A stretch of DNA of 64,000 nt, taken from positions 62,001 through 126,000 of the forward strand of contig NZ_JAGIOD010000002.1 in the NCBI RefSeq assembly GCF_017876545.1, in the 5' to 3' direction. This DNA is from Brachybacterium sacelli. GTDB taxonomy: Bacteria > Actinomycetota > Actinomycetes > Actinomycetales > Dermabacteraceae. Positions 33,805 through 41,303 of the stretch are shown here, one piece after another; position 1 is the stretch's first letter, and the number at the start of each line of letters is the position of its first letter. The notes below the pieces were generated by a model, which saw only the letters and a program-made list of their open reading frames with translations, did no database searches and had not been told where the DNA came from. The position numbers and the translations under genes were made by a program.

Positions 33805-34437
33805 TCAGACATCGGAGGAGAGGTCCTGTCCCGCAGGGGCTGTCAGCACTGCATCTGCCGCAGCGTGCAAGACGTCTGTTGCGGTCGAAGCGGTGTGCTC
33901 GCCATGGGGAAGTGCGCGCGTGACCGAGACTCCGAGAGCGACGGTGAGGAGGGCGCGGGCGGTCCGCGCATGATCGCCGGCCGGAACGGCTCGCTCGCGG
34001 TGCAGGGCGATGAGGCACTGCTCGATGCGACGGCAGAGCTCGCGTTCGATCGCGGAGTACTCCATCCGCGCGTCCTCGGAGGCTTCGGGACTCAGGTACC
34101 GCTCGTAGGTGACCTGCCACGCCTGGCGCGGAGGGACGTCGACACCGTTCGGGGACACGACCTGTTCAAGACAAGAGATCAGGCGGTCGCGCGCTGGGAC
34201 TGAGGTGTCCTCGAGGTAATCCGACGGCAGGACCGTGTCGTACACGACCGTCATCACCTCGTCCACTAGATCCTGCTTGGCAGGGAAGTGGTGCTGCAGC
34301 GCTCCGGTGCTCACCCCGGCCCGGGCGGCGATCGCTCGCACGCTCGCAATGGATCCCGCGCGCTCACCGAGCAGCGTCAATGCGGCCCACAGGATCTTCC
34401 CGCGCGTGCTGCTTCCCTCTGGTGGGGCACTCGTCAT
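33805..34437 (-). CDS. TetR/AcrR-family transcriptional regulator
   Basis: A 210-residue one-component regulator. The N-terminal helix-turn-helix reads GKILWAALTLLGERAGSIASVRAIAARAGVSTGALQHHFPAKQDLVDEV, a standard TetR_N domain. The C-terminal ligand domain (about 80-200) has no recognisable subfamily signature. ATG 34437 with GGAGG at 5 nt was chosen over a TTG four codons earlier. Two similar ATAC-N3-GTA inverted repeats lie just upstream and are good operator candidates. It may control itself, the CPBP gene downstream, or the serine hydrolase upstream. Confidence 0.9.
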   Translation of the reverse strand: MTSAPPEGSSTRGKILWAALTLLGERAGSIASVRAIAARAGVSTGALQHHFPAKQDLVDEVMTVVYDTVLPSDYLEDTSVPARDRLISCLEQVVSPNGVDVPPRQAWQVTYERYLSPEASEDARMEYSAIERELCRRIEQCLIALHRERAVPAGDHARTARALLTVALGVSVTRALPHGEHTASTATDVLHAAADAVLTAPAGQDLSSDV

Positions 34438-34448
34438 GACGACCTCCA

Positions 34449-34503
34449 ATACAACGTATCGCCAACTGTGCCACAGGCCGCAGCGACATGTAATACGCCG
34501 TAC
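34449..34503 (-). promoter_or_regulatory. Pair of ATAC-N3-GTAT type operators before the TetR gene
   Basis: ATACAACGTAT (34449-34459) and ATACGCCGTAC (34493-34503) share half-sites ATAC/GTA(T/C) with a 3-bp centre. Their centres are 44 bp apart, about four helical turns, so dimers would sit on the same face of DNA. They lie between the serine hydrolase stop and the TetR start. Confidence 0.5.
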
Positions 34504-34546
34504 TGGGAAATCTGCACTTGAGGTGCTCTCCCGGGATGTGGGTCGC

Positions 34547-36025
34547 TCAACTCTCCTTCGAGTGGCTTGAACAGAAAGCCACGAGGCGTGCGGTGATGAG
34601 GAAGGTCCCTACGATTCCGGCGATGAGGATGAAGGTCGTGGCGGCCGGCCAGAGCGCGAAGGCGTCCAGGGGTGTGGCGGGATTCCTGGCGCCGGCGGTG
34701 AGCCCGAAGAAGACGAAGGCTGCGAGCGCTGGCATCACGGCCTGAGGGAGAAGGCGGAGCAGCCTGCGCCACCACCGGTGAGAGCGTCGCTCCCGAGCCC
34801 ACACGCGTGCTCGCATGATGCCTCGCATTCCCAGCGCTGCGACGAGCAGGGTGGCCACGGCGATGGCGAGGTCGATGATCGTCGACGTGGGTGCACGTAC
34901 CGAGGGCGTGTGGCCCTCGCTGATGTCGATCAGGCCGGTGCTGATCTCGAAGGGGTGGGAGATCGTGGGCGTGAACGTATTCAGTAGCACGGCGGTCGCG
35001 TACCCGTTGGAGGGGACGAGGTCCTGCCTGGCGCTGTATTTCGTCAACTCGCCGTCGTGCCCGATGCGCGCTGGATCCGTCGTGCTGGTGTGCTGCCATC
35101 CCATGGCATAGGTCCCGGCGTGGGGCTGCTTCTCGTGCGACTGCTCGACGAGGTCGGTGGAGAGCAGACGCGTTCCGTCGGCAGTGATTCCGCCCGCTTG
35201 CTGTACTGCGAGCCACGACCCCATGTCCTCGGCGGTGCTGATGACGCCTCCCGCTCCGCCCACGGAAGCTTTCAGCTCGGGCAGGTGCACTGCGAACCCG
35301 TACGCGGACACCGACCCACCGTCGAGACCTTGCCGGTCCGACACTGTCAGCACGGACGTCGTGTGGTCCATGCCCAGTGGAGTGAAGATGTGCCTGTCGA
35401 GGTACTTGTCGAAGGGTTCGCCCGAGACCGTCTGCACCAACAGTGCGAGTGTCCGATAGTTCAGATTGCTGTAGAGGTAGCTCGTTCCCGGGGTCGAGGC
35501 CGAGCTCAGATCGGCGATCCCCGCGACATCACCGGCGAGGGTGCCCGTGGGCTCGAGCACGAGGGGATTGGGCAGGCCCGAAGTGTGGTCCAGGAGCATC
35601 CGCACCGTGATTCTCGAGGGGTCGGCGCCGAGCACGCTGAAGTTCGGCAGGTAGTCGGTGATCGAGGCATCGAGCTCGATCTTCCCTCGGTCGACCTGCT
35701 GCAGGACCGAGAACGCGGTGAAGGATTTCGACAACGATCCGATCGACATCGGAGTGTCGGGCTGCACGTCTCCCGCCGCGCCCGTGGTGACGACATCTCC
35801 GTCCTCGACCACGACGTACGCCGCCCCGGCGAGACCGTTGCGCTCCGCGTACGACGACACGAAGTGCTCGGCGGCTGCGGCGTCGTAGTCGCGGGCCCCC
35901 GGATCCGCCTCGACCCGCGGCGCCGCGAGCATCGAGGTGCCGAGGAGACAGGCGATCACGATCGAAAGCACGAGGATTCGCCGCACGAGGGACAGTTGCC
36001 GGTACGGCCCAGCGATCAGATGCAT
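34547..36025 (-). CDS. Membrane-bound serine hydrolase (beta-lactamase/PBP-like, class C fold)
   Basis: A 492-residue protein. An N-terminal signal/anchor helix (RRILVLSIVIACLLGTSMLAAP) precedes an extracytoplasmic beta-lactamase-related domain (about 45-350). The nucleophile motif is SIGSLSKSF (SxxK), the second motif is YSNLNY (YxN), and the third box is IGHDGEL in place of KTG, as in many esterase/peptidase members. The last 120 residues contain about three transmembrane helices. Relatives include FmtA-like proteins, D-aminopeptidases and esterases; the substrate is unknown. ATG 36025 has no strong ribosome-binding site. It lies upstream of the TetR gene on the same strand. Confidence 0.85.
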   Translation of the reverse strand: MHLIAGPYRQLSLVRRILVLSIVIACLLGTSMLAAPRVEADPGARDYDAAAAEHFVSSYAERNGLAGAAYVVVEDGDVVTTGAAGDVQPDTPMSIGSLSKSFTAFSVLQQVDRGKIELDASITDYLPNFSVLGADPSRITVRMLLDHTSGLPNPLVLEPTGTLAGDVAGIADLSSASTPGTSYLYSNLNYRTLALLVQTVSGEPFDKYLDRHIFTPLGMDHTTSVLTVSDRQGLDGGSVSAYGFAVHLPELKASVGGAGGVISTAEDMGSWLAVQQAGGITADGTRLLSTDLVEQSHEKQPHAGTYAMGWQHTSTTDPARIGHDGELTKYSARQDLVPSNGYATAVLLNTFTPTISHPFEISTGLIDISEGHTPSVRAPTSTIIDLAIAVATLLVAALGMRGIMRARVWARERRSHRWWRRLLRLLPQAVMPALAAFVFFGLTAGARNPATPLDAFALWPAATTFILIAGIVGTFLITARLVAFCSSHSKES

Positions 36026-36129
36026 GGAAGCATCCTGTCTGACGCTGGTCGTGCATCTCGAGGGGGAATCCCGTCGAGACGTTTTCGGGGTTCCTCCCCT
36101 TGCGCCGCGTGGTCGTGTTGACGGAGGCG

Positions 36130-36360
36130 CTACAGCTGGTCGCCCAGGGGTGGCCCGATGACGACCAACGGCCCTTCATCAGTGCTGGGCACCTCGAAGC
36201 GATCGAAGTACTCCGCAGCCACGGCCGGGTCCAGCGTGAAGTCGTCCCCGTGCTCCTCACGTCGGTGCTCAACTCGAGCCAGGCATGTTCGGCGATCGGT
36301 CGCCAGGTAGATGGTCTCCGGAACCACGCCGAGTCGTTGAAGCTGGGGACTGTTGCGCGA
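36130..36360 (-). pseudogene. C-terminal remnant of a P-loop ATPase/kinase gene
   Basis: The minus-strand frame reads LGVVPETIYLATDRRTCLARVEHRREEHGDDFTLDPAVAAEYFDRFEVPSTDEGPLVVIG, the C-terminal part of AAA/shikimate-kinase-like ATP-binding proteins that usually have 160-200 residues. The N-terminal half with the P-loop is missing. The frame runs directly into the IS3 remnant, which probably removed the 5' part. No start codon with a ribosome-binding site is present, so it should not be expressed as a functional protein. Confidence 0.65.
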
Positions 36361-36628
36361 TCAGGTGTCAGCTGGGGTCAGGCTGACGGTCTGGTTCCTG
36401 GTGGTCTCGTACTCGATGGGGGTCAATCGGCCGAGGCGTGTCTGTCGCCGGCGTCGGTGATAGGTCCGCTCGATCCACGTGATGATCGCGATCCTCAGCT
36501 CCTCTCGAGTCCGCCAACGTCTGCGGTCCAGACGTTCCTCTGGGGCAGGGCGAAGAACGATTCCAAGCCGCGATGTCGCTCGCAGCACCGACCTGCCCCA
36601 TCGAGCCGATGAGGTGATGACGGTTCAA
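36361..36628 (-). pseudogene. IS3-family transposase (OrfB) 3' remnant with two frameshifts
   Basis: Reading leftward on the minus strand, three frames join into one IS3 OrfB C-terminus: NRHHLIGSMGQVGAASDIAA (about 36625-36565), then ESFFALPQRNV (about 36563-36531), then LDRRRWRTREELRIAIITW and IERTYHRRRRQTRLGRLTPIEYE to the stop at 36361. The intact family sequence is continuous, so at least two frameshifts have occurred, and the N-terminal catalytic part is absent. It is a dead fragment of about 90 codons between the truncated ATPase and the VOC gene. Confidence 0.8.
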
Positions 36629-37047
36629 GGCATCGTGGAAAAGCTCTGATTGATGCGCACGAGGTTGCCGGCCGGATCACGGAAGGCGCAGTCCCTGACG
36701 CCGTAGTCCTGGTCGGTGGGTTCCTGGACGACCTCGGCACCGGCTGCCTGCATCTGGTCGAAGAGGGCGTCGACGTCATCCGTGGCGAGGGTGATGATGG
36801 CGTAGCTTCCCTTCGCCATGAGGCTCAGAACGGCTCGTAGTTCTTCTTCGCTCACCCCAGGGTCGAGTACGGGCGGGTGCAGGGCGATGGAGGTCTCGGG
36901 TTGCCCCGGGGGGCCTACGCGCAGCCACCTCATGTCGTCGTAGGCGTCGTCCTGGCGGACCTCGAAGCCGAGGCCGTCTCGGTAGAACGCCAACGCGGCA
37001 TCGGCATCGGTATGTGGCAGGAAGCAATCCTGAATCATGATCTGCAT
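36625..37047 (-). CDS. VOC-family (glyoxalase/bleomycin resistance) protein
   Basis: A 140-residue vicinal-oxygen-chelate fold protein: CFLPHTDADAALAFYRDGLGFEVRQD opens the first beta-alpha-beta-beta-beta module, and IITLATDDVDALFDQMQAAGAEVVQEPTDQDYGVRDCAFRDPAGNLVRINQ is the second with the conserved DPAGN turn. Such proteins are dioxygenases, isomerases or antibiotic-binding proteins; the function here is unknown. ATG 37047 is preceded by TACCCT at 6 nt (leaderless). An AraC-type gene ends 34 bp before it, a common pairing. The stop codon abuts the IS3 remnant, yet the C-terminus looks complete. Confidence 0.85.
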   Translation of the reverse strand: MQIMIQDCFLPHTDADAALAFYRDGLGFEVRQDDAYDDMRWLRVGPPGQPETSIALHPPVLDPGVSEEELRAVLSLMAKGSYAIITLATDDVDALFDQMQAAGAEVVQEPTDQDYGVRDCAFRDPAGNLVRINQSFSTMP

Positions 37048-37053
37048 GCTCGA

Positions 37054-37059
37054 AGGGTA
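37054..37059 (-). promoter_or_regulatory. -10 hexamer TACCCT, leaderless arrangement
   Basis: On the minus strand TACCCT lies 6 nt before ATG 37047, so the VOC gene can be transcribed separately from the AraC gene upstream. Confidence 0.5.
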
Positions 37060-37081
37060 GCCCTGCCCGACCTGAAGTCGC

Positions 37082-37519
37082 TTATCGATTCCTGACCGGT
37101 CTGCTCGCGATTTTCGCGACGCACGGTCGAAGACCCGGCGCTCTCGCGCTATCGCGATACTCGCTCGGTGGCATGCCGACCAACTCGTTGAAACGTGTGC
37201 TGAACGTCGGCACCGAGGAGAAGCCGACCAGGTGAGCAGCTTCGGTGACACGTAGATCGCCGCGTCGCAGCAGTGTCATCGCACGCTCGATACGTCGCGT
37301 CATCAGGTAGGAGTACGGCGGCTCGCCATACACACGAGAGAACTCACGGCTGAGGTGCCCGGCGGACATGTGCACCTGCCGAGCCAGAGCCCCCACGTCC
37401 AGGGGCTCGGCGTAGTAGCGGTCGATCCGGTCCCGTACACGCCGCATCCGCGTCAGAGCGGAGAGGTCCTGCTCGCGCTGAGGCTGCACCCCGCGATTGT
37501 CCCATCCCGGGCACGACAT
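37082..37519 (-). CDS. AraC-family helix-turn-helix regulator
   Basis: A 145-residue protein consisting almost only of the AraC DNA-binding domain: MRRVRDRIDRYYAEPLDVGALARQVHMSAGHLSREFSRVYGEPPYSYLMTRRIERAMTLLRRGDLRVTEAAHLVGFSSVPTFSTRFNELVGMPPSEYR holds both helix-turn-helix units. It lacks the usual ligand-binding domain, like SoxS/MarA-type members. ATG 37519 is the first plausible start; GTG at residue 11 is an alternative. It lies upstream of the VOC gene on the same strand and probably controls it. Confidence 0.88.
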   Translation of the reverse strand: MSCPGWDNRGVQPQREQDLSALTRMRRVRDRIDRYYAEPLDVGALARQVHMSAGHLSREFSRVYGEPPYSYLMTRRIERAMTLLRRGDLRVTEAAHLVGFSSVPTFSTRFNELVGMPPSEYRDSARAPGLRPCVAKIASRPVRNR

Positions 37520-37613
37520 GGAGCACGAGAAGGATTGAGGTGCGGTGCGACCTGCGAAGGGCCCGAACGGTCCGTAAGGATCCCTGGCGGAACCCGAGTC
37601 CCACGTTCGTCGG

Positions 37614-38480
37614 TCACCCCTTGACGGAGCCGGCTGTCATGCCCCGCACCAGGAAGCGCTGCAGGGCGAAGAAGACGATCATCGGGATCACCATCGAGAT
37701 GAAGGCGCCGGCGGTGAGGAGCTCGGCGCCCTGCCCCTGGGTGCCCAGCATCTGCTGCAGGTTCACGATGATCGTCTTGTTCTCGCCGCCGCCCAGGAAC
37801 AGCTTGGCGATGAGCAGGTCGTTCCACACCCACAGGAACTGCAGGGTGGCGAAGGCTGCGATCGCCGGGGAGGACATCGGCGCGACCAGACGCCAGAACG
37901 TCTGGAAGTGCGAGGCGCCGTCGATCTTCGCGCTCTCGACGATTGAGCCCGGCAGGGTGGTCATGTAGTTGCGCAGGATGTACACCGCCAACGGCATGCC
38001 GAAGCCGGTGTGCAGCATCCACACCGCCACGAACTGCCCGTTGATCCCGAGTCCGCGCGGGCCCAGCAGATCCAGCATCGGCTGGAAGGACACCTGGATC
38101 GGGACCACCATCAGCGCGACGATGAGGATGAACAGCACGTCCTTGCCGGGGAAGCTGATGAACGTGAATGCGTAGGCGGCGAAGGCCGCGAACATGATCG
38201 GCAGCACCGTCGCCGGGACCGCTACCACGACCGAGTTGATCAGCGAGCCGGTCACGGTGGGATCCGTGAGCACCTGGGCGTAGTTCTCCAGGGTCCAGCC
38301 GCCCTTCCACAGGCCGGTCCACCAGCCGGTGCCGGCCGCCGCTTCCCGGGAGCGGAAGCTCGTCACCAGCAGACCGATCGTGGGGATCGTCCACAGGATC
38401 ACGAGGATCGGCATGATGATCATCGCGACGGGGGAGCGCTTGCGCCCGTCCTTCATGGTCCCTCTCGCCGCCCCGTTCAT
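37614..38480 (-). CDS. Carbohydrate ABC transporter permease (MalG/AglG type)
   Basis: A 288-residue inner-membrane permease with six predicted helices. The EAA loop for ATPase contact is SIVESAKIDGASHFQTFWRLVAPMSSPAI (EAA---G-like). The N-terminus MIIMPILVILWTIPTIGLLVTSFR and the mid-segment GINGQFVAVWMLHTGFGMPLAVYILRNYMTTLP match the alpha-glucoside AglG subgroup. ATG 38480 overlaps the stop of the preceding permease gene (ATGA). It is the last gene of the SBP-permease-permease operon; no ATPase gene follows, so a shared MsmK-type ATPase encoded elsewhere is expected. Confidence 0.92.
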   Translation of the reverse strand: MNGAARGTMKDGRKRSPVAMIIMPILVILWTIPTIGLLVTSFRSREAAAGTGWWTGLWKGGWTLENYAQVLTDPTVTGSLINSVVVAVPATVLPIMFAAFAAYAFTFISFPGKDVLFILIVALMVVPIQVSFQPMLDLLGPRGLGINGQFVAVWMLHTGFGMPLAVYILRNYMTTLPGSIVESAKIDGASHFQTFWRLVAPMSSPAIAAFATLQFLWVWNDLLIAKLFLGGGENKTIIVNLQQMLGTQGQGAELLTAGAFISMVIPMIVFFALQRFLVRGMTAGSVKG

Positions 38481-39640
38481 CGGTTCGCCTCCTGCTGTCT
38501 GAAGCTCCTGACCTGGTAGACGAGGATCGGCAGGACGAGGATCAGGAGCACGACCACGATGGCCGAGGCCTGCCCGGCCTGCTGATCGGTGAACAGCTTC
38601 CGGAAGAAGAGGTTCGCGATCACGTCGGAGTCGTACAGACCGTTGGTCGTGACGTAGATGAGGTCGAAGACCTTCAGCACCAGGATCAGCACCGTGATCA
38701 GCACGGCGATGAGCGTGGGCCTGACCTGGGGGAACACGATCTGCCAGAAGATTCGGATCTCGCTGGCGCCGTCCACGCGACCCGCCTCGACCGTGTCCTC
38801 GGGGACCCCCTTGATCGCCGAGCTGATCAGCACCATCGCGAAGCCGGTCTGCAGCCATATCAGGATCACCATGAGCGCCAGCGAGTTCAGCCGGGCGGTG
38901 TCGATCTGATACCAGGGCTGGGGCTCGCCGCCGACGGCGGTCACGATCGCGTTCAGCAGGCCCGTCTGGGCCTCACCAGGGGAGTTGTAGGCGTACACCA
39001 GTCCCCAGATCGTCGCGGCGCCGACGAAGCTGATCGCCATCGGCAGGAAGATCATCGACTTCCCGACGTTCTCCCCGGCGGGGGAGAGCTTGTCTGCCAG
39101 CACCGCGACGGCGAGGCCGAAGGCGACCGTGAGCACGGGGACGATGAGGATCCACAGGAAGTTGTTCAGCAGGGTGGACCAGAAGTGGGCGCTGGAGAAG
39201 ATGGCCCGGTAGTTCTCCAGTCCCACCCAGCCGGTGGAATCGTCGTTCGCGAAGGAGTACACGATCGTCTGCACCGTCGGGTACAGCAGGAAGATGCCGA
39301 TCAGACTGAACCCCGGCAGCAGGAACGCGTAGGGGATGAGGCCGGCGGCGAACCTCGCGGGGAAGCCCTCGATGCAGATGTTCAGGAAATAGAAGAACAC
39401 CAGGGAGCCGAGGATCCCGACGACCAGGCCCAGGATCCCGATGAGGATCCCGGAGCTCGCGAACCACTGCGGGTAGTAGGCGAAGGCGAGGAACGCGTTG
39501 CAGACGAACCAGGCCGTGATCGCCATGCCGAGTGCCCCGACGATCACGCGCACGGGGCGGGCCGTGCGACGCGGCTGCTCGTCCGTCCCCGTGGGGGCGG
39601 GACCGTCCGGTTCCTGCCGCGTGCGGGTCGCGGTGGTCAT
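38477..39640 (-). CDS. Carbohydrate ABC transporter permease (MalF/AglF type)
   Basis: A 387-residue permease with about eight predicted helices; the extra N-terminal helices (AITAWFVCNAFLAFAYY and GILGLVVGILGSLVFFYFLNI) fit the AglF-like form. The permease core starts at YAFLLPGFSLIGIFLLYPTVQTIVYSF. The EAA loop is VPEDTVEAGRVDGASEIRIFWQIVFPQVRP. ATG 39640 overlaps the substrate-binding protein stop (ATGA), and its own stop overlaps the next permease. The sugar transported cannot be read from the sequence, but alpha-glucosides are likely from subgroup resemblance. Confidence 0.92.
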   Translation of the reverse strand: MTTATRTRQEPDGPAPTGTDEQPRRTARPVRVIVGALGMAITAWFVCNAFLAFAYYPQWFASSGILIGILGLVVGILGSLVFFYFLNICIEGFPARFAAGLIPYAFLLPGFSLIGIFLLYPTVQTIVYSFANDDSTGWVGLENYRAIFSSAHFWSTLLNNFLWILIVPVLTVAFGLAVAVLADKLSPAGENVGKSMIFLPMAISFVGAATIWGLVYAYNSPGEAQTGLLNAIVTAVGGEPQPWYQIDTARLNSLALMVILIWLQTGFAMVLISSAIKGVPEDTVEAGRVDGASEIRIFWQIVFPQVRPTLIAVLITVLILVLKVFDLIYVTTNGLYDSDVIANLFFRKLFTDQQAGQASAIVVVLLILVLPILVYQVRSFRQQEANR

Positions 39641-40983
39641 TGCGGCCACCCGTTCTCGATCTCGTCGCAGACCTCCTGGGAGGTCTTCGAGCCCTGCAGC
39701 CACTGGACCATGCCGGTCCAGAAGGAGCCGCCGCCGACCGCCGTCGGCATCAGGTCCGAGCCGTCGTACCGGAACGCCGCCGCCTCCGAGGCGATCGCGG
39801 CGATCTGCCGGGTGATCTCGGAGGAGTACAGCGACTGGTCGAAGGTGCGGTGGGGGCTCAGCCAGCCGCCGGCTTGCGCCCACTCCTTCCCGAACACGTC
39901 CGAGGTCAGGAACTCCATGACCTTCACGGTGTCGTCGTTGAGGGCGAACAGCGTGGCGAGGTCTCCGCCGCCCAGGATCGGCTGGCCGTCGAAGCCGCCC
40001 TCCCAGGTGGGCATCGCGTAGACGCCGACCTCCTCGTCCATGTTCGCCTGGACGTCCTCGGGGAAGAATCCGGTGACGAAGTTCCCCTGGCGCACGAGCA
40101 TCGCCGTCGGCGGGTCGTCGAACAGGGGCAACGGGGCCTCGGAGAAGGGGGTGTTGATGATGGCGTCGGTGCCTCCCAGCACGTTGCCCTCGCCCTTGAG
40201 CAGGTCACCGACGAGGTCGAAGACGTCCACCACCTCCTTCGCGTTGAAGGGGATACGGTGCTGGACCCAGTCGTCGTAGACCACAGGGCCGTGGACGCGG
40301 AGCATGAACTCCTCGATCCAGTCGGTGCCCACCCAGCCGGTCGACTGGTCGGCACCCCAGCCGTCGGACCACGGCGCGATACCGGAGGCCTTGATCTCGT
40401 CGGTGATCTGGTAGAGCTCCTGCATCGTGGCGGGCTTGTCCGCGTAGCCGCCCTCCTCGTACGCCTGCTTCGGGTACCAGATCAGCGACTTGCAGGCCAT
40501 GCGCATCGGAGCGCCGTAGACGCGCCCCTGCAGTCGGGCCGAGTCCAGGAACCCGGGGATCAGGGTCGAGTTCAGCCGGTCGTAGTCCAGGTACACGTCG
40601 ATCGGGGTGATCATGCCCTTCTCCGCGAGGTCGAACATGCCACCGGGCTGCGGGAACAGTGCGATGTCGGGCGGATCGCCCGCCCCGGCACGCTGCTGGA
40701 TGGTGTTGGTGAAGTCCGAGTCCGGCGTGTAGTTGATGGTGATCCCGGAGTCGGACTGGAAGGTCTCGAGCGCGGCGAGGAAGCCGTCCCGCTCCTGGCC
40801 GCCGAACTGACCGAGGACGGACACCGTCCCGGAGCCGGGGGTGTCGCCCGGGGTGTACCGCTCGACGGGCCCGCCGCCGTCCGTGCCCCCTGGATCCGGG
40901 TTCTGCAGGCATCCGGTCATCCCGAGAGCCGCGGTGGCCGCGGCCCCGGACATGACCGCCCGCCGACTGAGACGTCGATCCAT
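39637..40983 (-). CDS. Carbohydrate ABC transporter substrate-binding lipoprotein
   Basis: A 448-residue extracellular binding protein. The signal sequence MDRRLSRRAVMSGAAATAALGMTGC ends in a lipobox (GMTG-Cys, residue 25), and the SRRAVMSG segment might allow Tat export. The mature part has the solute-binding family 1 fold: TVSVLGQFGGQERDGFLAALETFQSDSGITINY, DPPDIALFPQPG, and the aromatic-rich PWSDGWGADQSTGWVGTDW. ATG 40983 has AAGGAG 5 nt upstream. It heads the operon with two permeases, in the manner of AglEFG. Confidence 0.92.
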   Translation of the reverse strand: MDRRLSRRAVMSGAAATAALGMTGCLQNPDPGGTDGGGPVERYTPGDTPGSGTVSVLGQFGGQERDGFLAALETFQSDSGITINYTPDSDFTNTIQQRAGAGDPPDIALFPQPGGMFDLAEKGMITPIDVYLDYDRLNSTLIPGFLDSARLQGRVYGAPMRMACKSLIWYPKQAYEEGGYADKPATMQELYQITDEIKASGIAPWSDGWGADQSTGWVGTDWIEEFMLRVHGPVVYDDWVQHRIPFNAKEVVDVFDLVGDLLKGEGNVLGGTDAIINTPFSEAPLPLFDDPPTAMLVRQGNFVTGFFPEDVQANMDEEVGVYAMPTWEGGFDGQPILGGGDLATLFALNDDTVKVMEFLTSDVFGKEWAQAGGWLSPHRTFDQSLYSSEITRQIAAIASEAAAFRYDGSDLMPTAVGGGSFWTGMVQWLQGSKTSQEVCDEIENGWPQ

Positions 40984-41303
40984 GATCACTCCTTCGTGAG
41001 TCAACAACGAGCTCCTGGTCACACTCTAGGCGGACGGTTTCCCGACCCGAGGTGCGAGGCCCTCTCGGGACCGACTCGATGCCTCCCCGTGACCTGCGGT
41101 GGCCGGAGGGGACGGGATGTGACCGGAGGCGTCCGCCTACTCGCAGGATACGCGCACCTTGTCGGATTTGTCCGCTCCTGCGGGCGGGGAGGTGACGACC
41201 GCCCGCGGGAACCGCGTCACTCGGCATGCGACAGGGGCACGGACCAGGCGATGGTCCGTGCCCCTGAGGCGTGGTGGATCCGGCCCTCACGGGGCCGGTG
41301 GTC
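40984..41303. other. Intergenic region upstream of the ABC operon and downstream of topA
   Basis: No gene is seen in these 320 bases. It holds a TAGAGT -10-like hexamer on the minus strand at 41023-41028, predicting a leader of about 35 nt for the ABC operon, and the topA terminator. I found no clear LacI- or ROK-type operator palindrome. Confidence 0.4.
41232..41266 (-). terminator. 15-bp stem terminator of topA
   Basis: CAGGGGCACGGACCA (41232-41246) pairs perfectly with TGGTCCGTGCCCCTG (41252-41266) around a 5-nt loop. It lies 38 nt after the topA stop on the minus strand. Confidence 0.7.
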
